The notes under the pieces were generated by a model. That model made no database searches. It was not told the DNA's origin and saw only the letters and a program-made list of their open reading frames with translations. The position numbers were made by a program, and so were the translations under genes. A stretch of 64,000 bases of DNA from Prostheceraeus crozeri (lineage: Eukaryota > Platyhelminthes > Polycladida > Euryleptidae), in the NCBI GenBank assembly GCA_907163375.1, contig CAJQUW010016946.1, positions 703,614-767,613 on the forward strand, given 5' to 3'. This document shows, one piece after another, positions 1 to 10,639 of this stretch; positions within the stretch are counted from its first letter, which is position 1, and every line of letters starts with the position of its first letter.

Positions 1-1067
1 GGAAATATAGTTTCAAATTTCAAAAAAATGAAGACATTTGGCCACTTCCAAACAAAAGCCGATATAGCGACTGAAAAATGAGTTTTTCATACATCACACA
101 TACTAAATTATATTGGAACCGTAATACATTGAAGTGTTTCAGATTAGTTTGTTTTTCCAAGATTTCAATTGGAAGATGTCCATATGACCTTAGGTAAGAT
201 TCGCTTCCGCTGCATATTTTTGCGATTTGATGTATCCGATCAAAATGTATCTGCTTTAACGCTATAAAGTTGTTTTCAAACATTCTAAATTATCTTATTT
301 CTATCTTAGTGAATAGTTAACTAGCAAATTGAAGATCAGCCATCTAAGTTAAGTAAGATGGACTCGACAAATAACCAAAAACCAACAATTCAAGTGTTTT
401 TTTACTATTTTCTTATCTTTCTCTTCCATTAAGCGATGTTGGTGAAATCTATATCATGGGAGTATTACATTATGTAACACTGTATACTAGCATATAGTAA
501 GAAGATGTATAAGACATAGTAGTTATTTGCATGTTATGATGCATTGTTACAGAAAAAAAATTACTCAAGTCATGTAGTGTCGCTTACGGTGCAATGTCAC
601 CCACGAACAAAATTTAGCAAAAGCCGTCCTCATTGGTTCAAAAAGGCATCTCGATACATAATTGGGCATCAGACAATTTCTGCAGATAGCAGTGATTACA
701 AAGAATGTTCATTCATAACAGGTCAAGTTATCACACGGCTACTACAGGACCGTAAGTTAGAAAAACAGATTATAGACGAGGAGTATAGATGGAAGTGACA
801 TATGTTGAAAGTGTTCATGTCGGAATTGTAACGGTCACTTATGAGACTTCAGTTGAAGTGCGAAGTCATGCTGCACAAAGCCACGGATGGTGGAAATTGG
901 AGCACGAGGACGACACAGTGTGTATGAGGATTCATTAATCGTAGGACGAACCATGAAACGGCCTCAAATAGATGTCGAGGCGACTTATACACATTTTGAA
1001 GAGATTGACTCTGAATGAATGTGTTATAATATGGATTGTGTTTTCTTTTGAATTGATGTCATGTACC
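1..1067. other. Unassigned AT-rich sequence
   Basis: I see no gene here. The open frames are short and have no recognisable motif. The only structure is one diverged copy of a GTGTCGCTCACG-like motif near 577-590, whose better copies flank the LTR element further on. Confidence 0.5.
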
Positions 1068-1192
1068 CAGGGATCGCAATTTTCCGTCTTTTCCGTTTTT
1101 TTGCGAAATTAGTCTAAATTCAAATTTATGCATTCAAACCCCAGTTTTTCCCGATTTTCCGGGGTTTTTTCTTGGTTGAATTGCGATCCCTG
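1068..1192. mobile_element. hAT-type MITE, 125 bp
   Basis: The ends are perfect 14-bp inverted repeats, CAGGGATCGCAATT at 1068-1081 and its reverse complement at 1179-1192. They are flanked by an identical 8-bp direct repeat CATGTACC at 1060-1067 and 1193-1200. The CAGGG terminus and the 8-bp target duplication are hallmarks of hAT superfamily transposons. The element is far too short for a transposase, so it is a non-autonomous MITE. The perfect duplication suggests a fairly young insertion. Confidence 0.85.
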
Positions 1193-1556
1193 CATGTACC
1201 TTTTAAGTTGTGCTGTTTATATTTTTTCAAATTATATTTATTTATCCAACATTATAATATATAATAGCCCATATCAGATAAATAGTAATGTGTCCAGTAA
1301 ACTATGCCTATGAATATTTAATTTACATACACGCGCTTATTATGTTAATCCTCTTTAATAAAGATAAAGTGAGCAGCATAATTACGATAAGTAAAACCAA
1401 AAATTCTTACGTGTAGTGTCACTCACGAAATTCGTGTAGTGTTGCTCACGGCATATAAAATGTTCTAATATGACTAACGATATATTTCTATTTAAATGTG
1501 CCGGATACATATGCTTTCGAAACTCATTGAAATGAATGAGCAGAATTGAATTCCTA

Positions 1557-2048
1557 TGTTACGAGTTAGTAATCTTTTAATTATTCCCAAAACAAAATAA
1601 TGGAGAAAATAAATAATGGTTCATGTATTATTATACGTCACCAGGAAAATACAGGAATTTTCAACAGAAGTATTCAAGGGTGTCTTTAGCAGTCACAAAG
1701 TCGGAAAACAGAAAGTCTTCAAAGTCTTCTGTCAGCATCAGCAGGAGAGGACGGGTAGCAGCGACCATCCAGGACAACGTCAGCGCGCAGTTGTGACAGA
1801 AATCGCGTGTTTGCCTTCGCGTTCAGCTCTACGCGTTAACAGTCTTCACTTCACCAATTGCACCACTTGACTTGGCCAGCTCGGATCTATAGTGATAATG
1901 ACAGCAACAGTAACAAAGGTATTAAACAAGAACATAATAAAACAATGGATTGAATAACAAAATACCCTAACTAAAACAACCACCCCTTACCTAATAACAA
2001 AGAATAAATAAAATTGTGCATGCCCCGCAGAAGACAAAAGAGATAACA
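1557..2048 (-). repeat. 3' LTR of the gypsy element
   Basis: This 492-bp LTR has TG...CA ends. It is identical in length to, and almost identical in sequence with, the LTR at 4075-4566; the one difference I noticed is in the GTGCATGCC/GTCCATGCC stretch near its right edge. A short 84-codon open frame inside it is shared with the other LTR and is not evidence of a gene. Confidence 0.9.
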
Positions 2049-2058
2049 CCTCCCCACA
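2049..2058 (-). promoter_or_regulatory. Polypurine tract of the gypsy element
   Basis: On the minus strand TGTGGGGAGG immediately precedes the LTR terminus TGTTATC. A purine run abutting the 3' LTR is the usual plus-strand primer of LTR retrotransposons. Confidence 0.7.
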
Positions 2059-2142
2059 AAAAAATAAGATACGGTATATTTTGTATATTCTCAAACGCAA
2101 AATGTATCGTAACTTCATTATTAAAAAAAAAATTCAATTTGC

Positions 2143-3618
2143 TCAACAGTTCAACCTAGAAAGACAGTCGGCTACAACATTATCTTTTCCACGTATATGT
2201 TTTACTTCCAAATTATATTCTTGAAGTAATAAACTCCACCTGAGCAAACGTTTGTTTTTTCCTTTCATTTTATCAATGAACACCAACGGGTTGTGGTCCG
2301 TAAAAACTTGGACAGGATATTTGCCACCATGTAGATAAACGACATAATGTTGTAGAGCCAATACTATGCTTAGAGCTTCTTTCTCAATAGTAGAATAGGC
2401 AATTTCATGGGGATTCAATTTTTTGGAAAAATATGATACGGGATGATCATCTCCATTTTCGTCTACTTGGGACAATATTGCGGCAACTCCTACATCGCTA
2501 GCATCAGTCGTTAGGCGAAATGGTTTGTCGAAATTCGGCGTCTTAAGTACTGGTGAGCTTGAGAGAATCTCTTTGACTTTCTCGAAGGAATTTTGACATT
2601 CGTTTTCCCATTCAAATTTCACTTTCGAACTGGTTAACCTCGTTAATGGGTATAGGATTTCAGACATTTTCGGACAAAATTGTCGATAATAACTAGACAT
2701 TCCAATAAAGCGTCTAACCTCTTTTCGATTTTGGGGTACAGGCATTTCCAAAATGGTTTTGACTTTACTGTCTAAAGGGCATAACTTGCCTTGACCGACT
2801 TGAAAACCCAAATAATTAATCTTTGATTTTCCGAATTCACTTTTCTTGATATTTACTGTGAGATTAGCTTCAGCAAGATTGCTAAATAACAATTCAAGTC
2901 TGGCAAGATGTTCACTCCGCGTGTCGCTGTAAATGACTATGTCGTGAATGTATACAACGCTACCAGGTATATTTTCTATCACTTTATTTGCCAAACGCTG
3001 AAAAGTTGCGGCGGCATTCCTCATGCCGAAAGGCATAACCGTATACTGCCAAAGACCGTCTTCAGTTATAAAAGCGGAAAGTTTCTTCGCGCGTTCAGTT
3101 AACGGAACTTGCCAATAACCTTTTAGTAGGTCTATCTTGCTTATGAAATTTGCCTGACCGATTCTATCCACACACTCTTGAATTAGTGGCAAAGGAAAGT
3201 TGTCTGCAATTGTCACAGAATTCAATTTCCTATAATCTGTACAGAATCTATCGGTCTGGTCCGGTTTGGGTACTAACAGACAGGGGGAACTCCAATCGCT
3301 TTTGCTTTTCTCAATTATACCATTTTCAATCATGTAACTTATCTCTTCTTTCATTCGTTTATTCTTTTCTGGGTTCATCCTGTAGGGCTTTTGTTTGACA
3401 GGTTTTACTTTATCCCCTTCAACTCGCAATTTCTGCAACTCTAGTTCCTTTTGCCTTAGTTCAAATTCTTTTTGTTTTAATTCGAATTCTCTTTGCTCCT
3501 TCCTTTCAAGGCGCTTTGCTTCTTCTCGCTTAAATTCTCTATTGAGTCTTCTTTCTTCTCTTTCATCTGCTTTGGTGGACAATGGATCCCCGCTACTTGC
3601 CTTAATGTCGGCGGTCAC
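2143..3618 (-). CDS. pol: Gypsy reverse transcriptase-RNase H fragment
   Basis: The reading frame has 491 codons. Residues 1-75 form a Lys/Glu/Arg-rich coil (repeated ELKQKEF-like heptads). Residues about 80-300 are a Ty3/gypsy reverse transcriptase with SPCLLVPK, FCTDYRKLN, SKIDLLKGYWQVPL and MPFGMRNAAATFQ blocks. Residues about 360-490 are the RNase H domain (TTDASDVGVAA, STIEKEALSIV, TDHNPLVFI, ADCLSRL). No protease, integrase or gag zinc knuckle is present. It lies inside the young LTR element and reads in the direction set by its primer sites. As part of a reduced retrotransposon it is treated as a broken relic, not a host gene. Confidence 0.9.
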   Translation of the reverse strand: MTADIKASSGDPLSTKADEREERRLNREFKREEAKRLERKEQREFELKQKEFELRQKELELQKLRVEGDKVKPVKQKPYRMNPEKNKRMKEEISYMIENGIIEKSKSDWSSPCLLVPKPDQTDRFCTDYRKLNSVTIADNFPLPLIQECVDRIGQANFISKIDLLKGYWQVPLTERAKKLSAFITEDGLWQYTVMPFGMRNAAATFQRLANKVIENIPGSVVYIHDIVIYSDTRSEHLARLELLFSNLAEANLTVNIKKSEFGKSKINYLGFQVGQGKLCPLDSKVKTILEMPVPQNRKEVRRFIGMSSYYRQFCPKMSEILYPLTRLTSSKVKFEWENECQNSFEKVKEILSSSPVLKTPNFDKPFRLTTDASDVGVAAILSQVDENGDDHPVSYFSKKLNPHEIAYSTIEKEALSIVLALQHYVVYLHGGKYPVQVFTDHNPLVFIDKMKGKNKRLLRWSLLLQEYNLEVKHIRGKDNVVADCLSRLNC

Positions 3619-3716
3619 AATTGTGACGTGTTATTTATTCATTGATTATTATTGCCTTGACAACTGATGTGTGGTGGTACTGAGATCCATCCTTGCACAC
3701 TGACAGAGTCGCGTAA

Positions 3717-3790
3717 GTGGCTCTCAGCTCAGCTGGTTAGAGCACAGGTCTAGTTACCTTGGTGGTTAGTTCGAATTCCTACAGCGCACA
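3717..3790 (+). repeat. tRNA-like (pol III box A/box B) segment
   Basis: AGCTCAGCTGGTTAGAGC matches a tRNA D-arm and box A, and GTTCGAATTCC about 30 nt later matches box B. Between them CAGGT-CTAGTTA-CCTTG would be an imperfect anticodon arm with loop triplet AGT. Acceptor and T stems pair poorly, so this is not a functional tRNA by eye. It is more likely a tRNA pseudogene or the head of a tRNA-derived SINE, carried within the internal part of the gypsy element on the opposite strand. Confidence 0.4.
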
Positions 3791-4050
3791 CGCACATGCA
3801 TGGCAATTGAATTTATCGTATCTCTAATTCATCATTTGATTCGTCGTTAGAATTCATTTTATTTTAATCCTAAGACATTAAGAAAAACTCAATAAAAACC
3901 CAAGACCTAATGGGCATGCAATGAAGAAGATATATAAATACAAAGTATTCTGCGAAACTCCTGAGCAAAACGAATTAAAAAAAAAGAAATGATCTCGCTA
4001 ACTTAACCCAGATTTTGATTAATAGGCCTTAAATGGTTATTTAGACCTAG

Positions 4051-4069
4051 TATCCCGGCTTGGCCCCCA
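4051..4069 (-). promoter_or_regulatory. Putative primer-binding site of the gypsy element
   Basis: The minus-strand sequence TGGGGGCCAAGCCGGGATA begins five bases inside the right (5') LTR. It starts with TGG, the complement of the CCA tRNA end. I could not assign the tRNA from memory. Confidence 0.55.
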
Positions 4070-4074
4070 AAATA

Positions 4075-4566
4075 TGTTACGAGTTAGTAATCTTTTAATT
4101 ATTCCCAAAACAAAATAATGGAGAAAATAAATAATGGTTCATGTATTATTATACGTCACCAGGAAAATACAGGAATTTTCAACAGAAGTATTCAAGGGTG
4201 TCTTTAGCAGTCACAAAGTCGGAAAACAGAAAGTCTTCAAAGTCTTCTGTCAGCATCAGCAGGAGAGGACGGGTAGCAGCGACCATCCAGGACAACGTCA
4301 GCGCGCAGTTGTGACAGAAATCGCGTGTTTGCCTTCGCGTTCAGCTCTACGCGTTAACAGTCTTCACTTCACCAATTGCACCACTTGACTTGGCCAGCTC
4401 GGATCTATAGTGATAATGACAGCAACAGTAACAAAGGTATTAAACAAGAACATAATAAAACAATGGATTGAATAACAAAATACCCTAACTAAAACAACCA
4501 CCCCTTACCTAATAACAAAGAATAAATAAAATTGTCCATGCCCCGCAGAAGACAAAAGAGATAACA
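4075..4566 (-). repeat. 5' LTR of the gypsy element
   Basis: This is the second 492-bp LTR. It is followed at 4567-4570 by CCTA, the same four bases that precede the left LTR. Confidence 0.9.
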
Positions 4567-4570
4567 CCTA

Positions 4571-5945
4571 ACATAAATATCCGAGCAGAAAATTGGAGTA
4601 CATTGACTAGTACTTGAAATCCGTGTCAAAAATAAGTAGTGTCGCTCACGCGCCAGCTTTCAAAAATTTTTCAAAATCGACAAACTTCTCAGAACCGATG
4701 TATGTGAAAGACAGCTACTATGGTTGGTTAATATCTAATACAAATAATGATCATTTGTACGTTATTTTAGTATATACTGACATTTGAATGTCCATAAATG
4801 TGTCGCTCACGTTTGAAAATGGCCATTTCATTATTGTAAGACATTAGGTAATATTTCTATGAGATTGATTAAGCTTGGAAAATCAACACTCTTCCAATGG
4901 CTGTATTTTTGATTGAAACAAACAAAATTCTATTTTTATTCTGTGGAAAGCATTTTTGTTGGAAATCGTTTTTCTTTCAATGCAAGATGAAAACAATACT
5001 TCTGTCTTCTCTCGTAGAATGTTTCAGCTCAAATGTCATGATTATGTTTATCCCCAAGACTACTTTTAATTCCTTCCGTGCTGTGAGGATTTCACTATTG
5101 TCAATTTTGCTGTCAATTGTCAATTCACTTTTGTCGCTACATCATCATTTTACCATCATTGTCATGTTAATATGAAGTTTGCTTCATTTATTGGAATTTT
5201 GTTCGACTTTCTCGGGATGATATTATTTTTCGTATGGGTCGGTATTAGAGCTGCACTTACCATTCAGCCATTATCCAATTTTTTTTTTTTTATGCATACT
5301 GAATGCGTTATATTTATACCGAATTATATTTTAATTAAATATGATGTAACATGTTTATCTTACTTATTCTTACTTTATTCGTGCTTTGTATTGTTGATCG
5401 GATAGATATATTATTTAGAGCAGATCATTTCACATGCTGAATCAATGGGAAATAATATTTACTCCAATTGACCAATCGGTAAGCTATGCTAATTATGGTA
5501 ATATGAGTCCTGGTAAGCTGGTCGAAGAAGCGGTTTTTGGTTTTTTTCGAATTTTAATTATATGCTTTTTTCAAGATTTTGGCGTTTTTTTTGTTTGTCA
5601 AGTTTAAAATTTATGGATAGGAAAAATTCGCTAGAATGGATAATTCTTGGCTTGCTCTTTTTTCTTGCACTTGGATTGTTTTTTTATAGTTTCCTTTTTT
5701 TCCATCCATGCTGTACTTACTTGAAAAACAAAAAAAAAAATAGCTACGTGAAAAATATAAAAATATTTTTCTTGAACCCAAACTTCTTTTCTTGACCCTT
5801 CTGTTGTTGTATAGCTCGATGGCACCGCTGATTGATATCCTCTTGTCCTGCTTCCGTATAGACTATTTTAGGGCAATTAAGATATCTAACTCGTGGAATG
5901 CTATTAAGAAGCAATCATGCACGAGTTGCGTAAATCACTATTACG
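4571..5945. other. Unassigned AT-rich sequence
   Basis: It holds two copies of the TGTCGCTCACG motif near its start, then T-rich low-complexity sequence (for example the T run near 5280 and the repeated TTTTT tracts at 5540-5790). The open frames here are hydrophobic because of poly-T composition and look spurious. No gene is supported. Confidence 0.5.
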
Positions 5946-8900
5946 AGCATATGCAGGGTTACCACATAGTCACCTGCGCAGCTGCCCAAATCCGCAAAAA
6001 AGTGAGAAAATCCTCGAAATTCTGCGCAAATATTTGGAAAACATTATCTGTGGATTAACATTAATTTAGAATTATACCACTGAATCATTTATTGATTGAA
6101 ATACTTTTAATCACACCCACTTCCCGACTCAGTGAGTAAATTAACTTGACGCGTTTCGCTCTCATAATTTTTTTATTCTCCAAGATCACCCTCAGAAAGT
6201 ATTTCCCCGGAGAAAGTTTTTTAGTAGATGAGACCGGAGCAATTTGGCCGCTTTTTAAATTTGAATATAGCATTGCACAAAAGCTTCGTCACCAATTAAT
6301 TCATAGCTTCCCCTACTATTAGGCATTATGTCTCTACAAATAAATTCTTAAAGCTATCCAGGTAATACTTTGCTTATACGAGTAGATTTAAAACATGTAC
6401 ATTCGGCGGCCAAGTGACTCCGGGGGCTGGGGCAATTTGGCCGGTCATCGATAGTTACGCATTGCAGCAATGGAGGTGAGAATATAATTAAGCACAGTAC
6501 AATCCTATGCAATTCTGCTCCAACAGATCGATTTTTAAGTAAAATTGTGAAATAGTGGCGAGCAAATCTAGGCATCTAAGTATAGTTCTAAGCAACATTA
6601 GACTTGACTAGGACAATTATAATCAAGATTTTCGCGAGCGCCAAACATATATTCCTAAATATGCCTATAGGATAAAATCAGTTTATCATATTTCAGTATA
6701 CCGAACATTACCATGTTTGAATTATATCAGCTATTTATATCAGTATCACACACTAATTGCACATGTAGATCTAATATATGGCGGCATAGGCCTACCTATG
6801 TTTACTTAGGATACAAATTACAACCGAATACAAAACTCAAAATAAGGTTTGTGTGATCATAAAAAAAACTTTTTTTGAACTGTAGAGATCACTATTACGG
6901 TTTGCTTAATGTTAAAATGAGAAAAATATGATCATGGCATGACCAACAAAATTACAAGAAATGTGATTGAAAATTCAGTGGTTTAAAAATATTATGTATC
7001 AAGTGTGCGTTAATCAAATTGATATTACTTACTTAGCAATCGTAATCGGTCTACAGTAAAAAACATACGGAAGCAGAGAAGCTTTTCCATTCTGGATCTT
7101 AAGCCCCGCAAAAACTCAATAGGTAGCCTATATGCCTAATTAAACACGACACACTGAGCTTGTCACATCTATTGAAAATCTATCGGCAAACTTTTGAGGA
7201 AGCTGAGCGAATTTGCCTGTAAATCTCATCAATAGGTGCACAATCGAGAGTGGAGGGATCTTGTCCTCCAATCACGATGAATGGAGAAATGTGAATTTGA
7301 TGTATCTTGTTTTGGGCCACTTGAACATATCACGGTCACGGATGGAGAAGTTGACTGAGCGTGTATTGACGTGTCTCTTTGCATGATAGACGCGTCCAAC
7401 ATCCTATCTTTTGTCGCAGTACACAGCATAGAAAGAGTCTTCACATGCTTCAAGTGGATTGAGTTCGCGCTCGGGCAAACATGCTAACACACACTTAAAG
7501 TACCGGTATGCGATCAAGTCGAAAGCTACATGGTTTGATTTAACATTATGAAAAATTGATGCGGTGCAACAATTGGCCAGAAATCCAGAAATCAAAAGTT
7601 GAGTTTTTCAGCATAAAAATACGTTTGGACCTCTGGAATGGAAGCTATTAAAGTGAGGCGGCTCAAAAAAATGTCCCTACTAGACCTTCTGATGCATAAT
7701 AGCACCATGCCAGAATATTTCTATTTTAACCTTCAACGACGCAGAAAAAATGGATCGGCCACTTTACTCCGGTAGCCAAAATGCTCCGCTCTCACCTACG
7801 TGTAAATATTTCTAATGGGTATCGCAACAAGAGAAGTTCGGGAAGATATATAACACCCATGTCAGTGTTCCTCAACCTGTTTTCTGACTTAATTGATCTA
7901 TGTCTTATTTTCGGCGGCAGCCTTTTAAAAATCATCGAAATCCTGAATTGTACGTATGTTTACATACTACGTTCATCAATTCGTTGAATCAAATTTGCGA
8001 CTTAGTTGTAACTACTGTAGCCAGTTCTGCAGAAAACTCAGTACAGCTTTCTCATTGAGTAAACAATGCAATCAATTTTAATTCGCTGTCATGGCATTGT
8101 ATGTGAGCTTTTATAGGTTGTGCGAATGACGCATAGGGATAATTAATGCATTTAATATATACTTGAATTTATTAGATAGAAATATCCTCAGAGTTGAACA
8201 AGTTAAGCACTACATCCCATAGCAGCCGTAGCCCAAACCAGCTTGTGGCATCTAGAATGGTTAACAAGTTTATGGACCAGGGTTGCCACACCTGCGCAAA
8301 TGCTGGAAACATCAGCGAGTGTCTACTCAATGATTTATGCTGATTTATAATAAGGATATTATCCAATCATATAATGATTTATGATGGTTTTCATGCCCCA
8401 GTCACTGAGTAAATGAACGTAACGTATTGACTAGGTGCCGGTACAAGTGATTCCTCTCATGATTTTGTATGCTGTAAGATCGCTCTTTCAAAGTGTTTCC
8501 CCGTGGAAGGTCTTGCAGTAGGTACTTCGACTGGACATCGTAACGGGAGAAGTTCGAGAAGTTATAACAATTACATGTATGTCAGTGTTTCTCAGCATGC
8601 TTTCTTATCACGACTACGGATAGAAGTATCAACCGCTCATCGAAGCCAGGATGAATAAAAGCAGAGCAGTCTTGTACAGTCATTCAGCTTCCTCGGCCAT
8701 TGTGGATTTCATAGTTTGTGCCGCAGTGACGAACTATTGGAGGGTGAAGCGCAGTTTCTACGGCACTACTAAGGAATGTAGTGCTTAAGGTGTTCAAGTT
8801 AGAGGAAATTTGTATCTTAAGCACATACGAACTGCTACTCTGCCATCATTGTGATTATCAGTCGCACGACTAAGCCAGGATAACCAAACTCAGATTAACC

Positions 8901-9205
8901 TGTTCTAGTTGTCACATCCTAGTCTGGACCATTCCGAGTCTTCGTGGAGCGTAACAGGGTGTCCACGGCTGCTATGGAATTTCTTGATTAGATTTTTGTT
9001 AGTCCGGACATTTTCTAATGAGTTGTGTACTTTCCATCGAGTAGATACTTGTAGATACATAAGTGGATTTCGGAAGGAGATGGCTCATAAAACAATAAAT
9101 TTCCCTTTTCTCTCAAATTCATCATAAACCAATGACTATAGACATTCACTCTAAATATAGCATGGCGAAGTCGCTTTTGCGAAATCGTAATGAAAAAATG
9201 CGAAA

Positions 9206-10639
9206 TACAAGGTGGCCATAAAGTCGCGCACCAAAGTTTATCTGACCTACGTCCAAACTTTAAGCTTCAATCATACTATCATAGAAATTCCAAGTTTTGT
9301 CGTGCGCATGTGGAGTATACTTCGTTCTCTTAACTTCATGAATGAACATTATTTGGTGCAGATGATCGCGCGACTGCCAAAATGAGAATTACTCTGAAAA
9401 AAGCGAAGGAGTCAAGATAAATGGAGGCTACATTGTCTTCTTCATCACAGCCAGCGAGCATGTTCTTGTCAATTGAACACAGAGTTGAAATTATCTTACT
9501 TTATGGGCGAGAGGGTGCGACAAACTGGTCTGTTGCTGAAACGCTCAATTCAAAGCATGAAGGAATGAATGTTAGTCACACGGCAGTGGGTCGTTTACTT
9601 GCAAAGTTCAAAGAAACTGACGTTCACGACAAGGAGCTAAGTGGACGTCCAAGAGTATCTGATGCGACACGAACACCCATTCTCGATAAAACTGAGCAAA
9701 ATCCAAAAAAATCCGTGCGTAGATCATCTTGCGAAATCAACGTTACACGCTCACGATGCAGAAGATACTCAAAGAATAACTTTTTCATCCATAAAAACTT
9801 CAGATTCTCCAAAAATTGCACGAAGACGATCCTGACCGATATATGGAAATGTCGACATGGTTTAAAAACCCATTGGATGAAGATCCTGACATGGTGCATC
9901 GGAAAGTGCTCTTTAGTGATGAAGCCAACTTTCATCTCAGTGGTGAAGTGAATAAAGAAAATTGCCGATATTATGCGCGGGAGAATCCCCACTGGATGCA
10001 ACCCACAAAAGAACAGTGGTGCGAAACTAATGGTTTGGTGCGGTCTGTGGAAAGACCATGTTTTATGGCCCTTCTTTTTGACTCCACGCTCGACGGCAAC
10101 AAGTACCTCACAATGTTGCAAGAAGAACTTATCCCTCACTTAAACTCAATTGGAGAAGGACGACCTGAGTGGTTCATGCAGGATATGAACGCCTCCGCCC
10201 TATGCCTTGATAGTGTGCGGCTGACTGGATTAAAAAATTCGTTCATTGGATTGATCGAAGGGGAACAGTCGAATGGGCTGCTCGATTCCCCGACCCAAAT
10301 CCTATGGATTACTTCTTTTGGGGATACGTTAAACACTTAGCATATTCCGTGCGCATGAATGACCTGGATCCTTTGCGAACTCGAATTCGTGATGCTTGTC
10401 AGGAAATTGTCGGTGATTCAGATTTCCTGAATCGAGTGTTCCATAACTTTCACCATCGACTCAATTTATGTGTGGCTGCTGGTGGGCAGTATTTTGAACA
10501 TATGTGAATACCTAGAAGCAGTGTATAATTTTCTTAATTTTATTGGTTACAATTATGCATTTTTCTCCTTTAAAAGTCATTTAAAGCGATCTACAAGATT
10601 AATTAAAATATTGGTGCGCAACTTAATGGCCACCCTGTA
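9206..10639 (+). mobile_element. mariner-type (Tc1/mariner) transposon
   Basis: The inverted ends after a TA duplication are CAAGGTGGCCATAAAGTCGC on the left and, read inward, CAGGGTGGCCATTAAGTTGC on the right; the similarity continues for nine more bases (GCACCAA core). The transposon is 1.43 kb, normal for the superfamily, and sits inside the inner hAT-like copy, so it is younger than that copy. Its transposase is decayed. Confidence 0.85.
9421..10507 (+). pseudogene. Decayed mariner-family transposase
   Basis: The N-terminal helix-turn-helix region (EHRVEIILLYGREGATN, then SHTAVGRLLAKF and the SGRPRVSD linker) reads in one frame from 9421. The first catalytic Asp (FSDEANFHLSG, about 9910-9945) and a QDMN box (about 10180) read in another. 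The third Asp block (FPDPNPMDYFFWGYVK, about 10285-10335) and the C-terminal RVFHNFHHRL...GGQYFEHM tail read in a third. At least three frameshifts therefore separate the parts, and the usual QDGAP box is altered. The catalytic Asp order fits a DDD rather than DDE transposase. It is dead by inspection. Confidence 0.85.

Larger units (their letters stand above)
1557..4566 (-). mobile_element. Ty3/gypsy LTR retrotransposon, internally reduced, very young
   Basis: Two 492-bp direct repeats (1557-2048 and 4075-4566) start TG and end CA and are flanked by the 4-bp target duplication CCTA (1553-1556 and 4567-4570). The internal region is only about 2 kb and on the minus strand carries one reverse transcriptase/RNase H reading frame. 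A primer-binding-like site adjoins the right LTR and a purine tract adjoins the left LTR, so the right LTR is the 5' one. I noticed only one difference between the two LTRs, so the insertion is recent. It is not a whole element: gag, protease and integrase parts are not recognisable, so it is broken and must have moved with help from a relative. Confidence 0.9.
573..4815 (+). repeat. Dispersed TAGTGTCGCTCACG motif (five copies)
   Basis: Variants of TAGTGTCGCTCACG occur near 575, 1415, 1437, 4637 and 4800. The copies lie on both sides of the LTR retrotransposon but not in it, so the LTR element appears to have landed inside an older sequence that carries this motif. I do not recognise the motif. 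It could be the internal repeat of an unknown non-autonomous element. Confidence 0.45.

Noticed and set aside
3717-3790. Functional tRNA gene
   Set aside because: The acceptor and T stems do not pair well and the anticodon stem has a mismatch, so only a tRNA-like element is claimed.
1616-4388. Two identical 84-codon frames (1616-1870 and 4134-4388)
   Set aside because: They are the same stretch of the two LTRs, not a gene pair.
5562-5825. Hydrophobic open frames on both strands
   Set aside because: T-rich low complexity generates Phe/Leu-rich frames without motifs.
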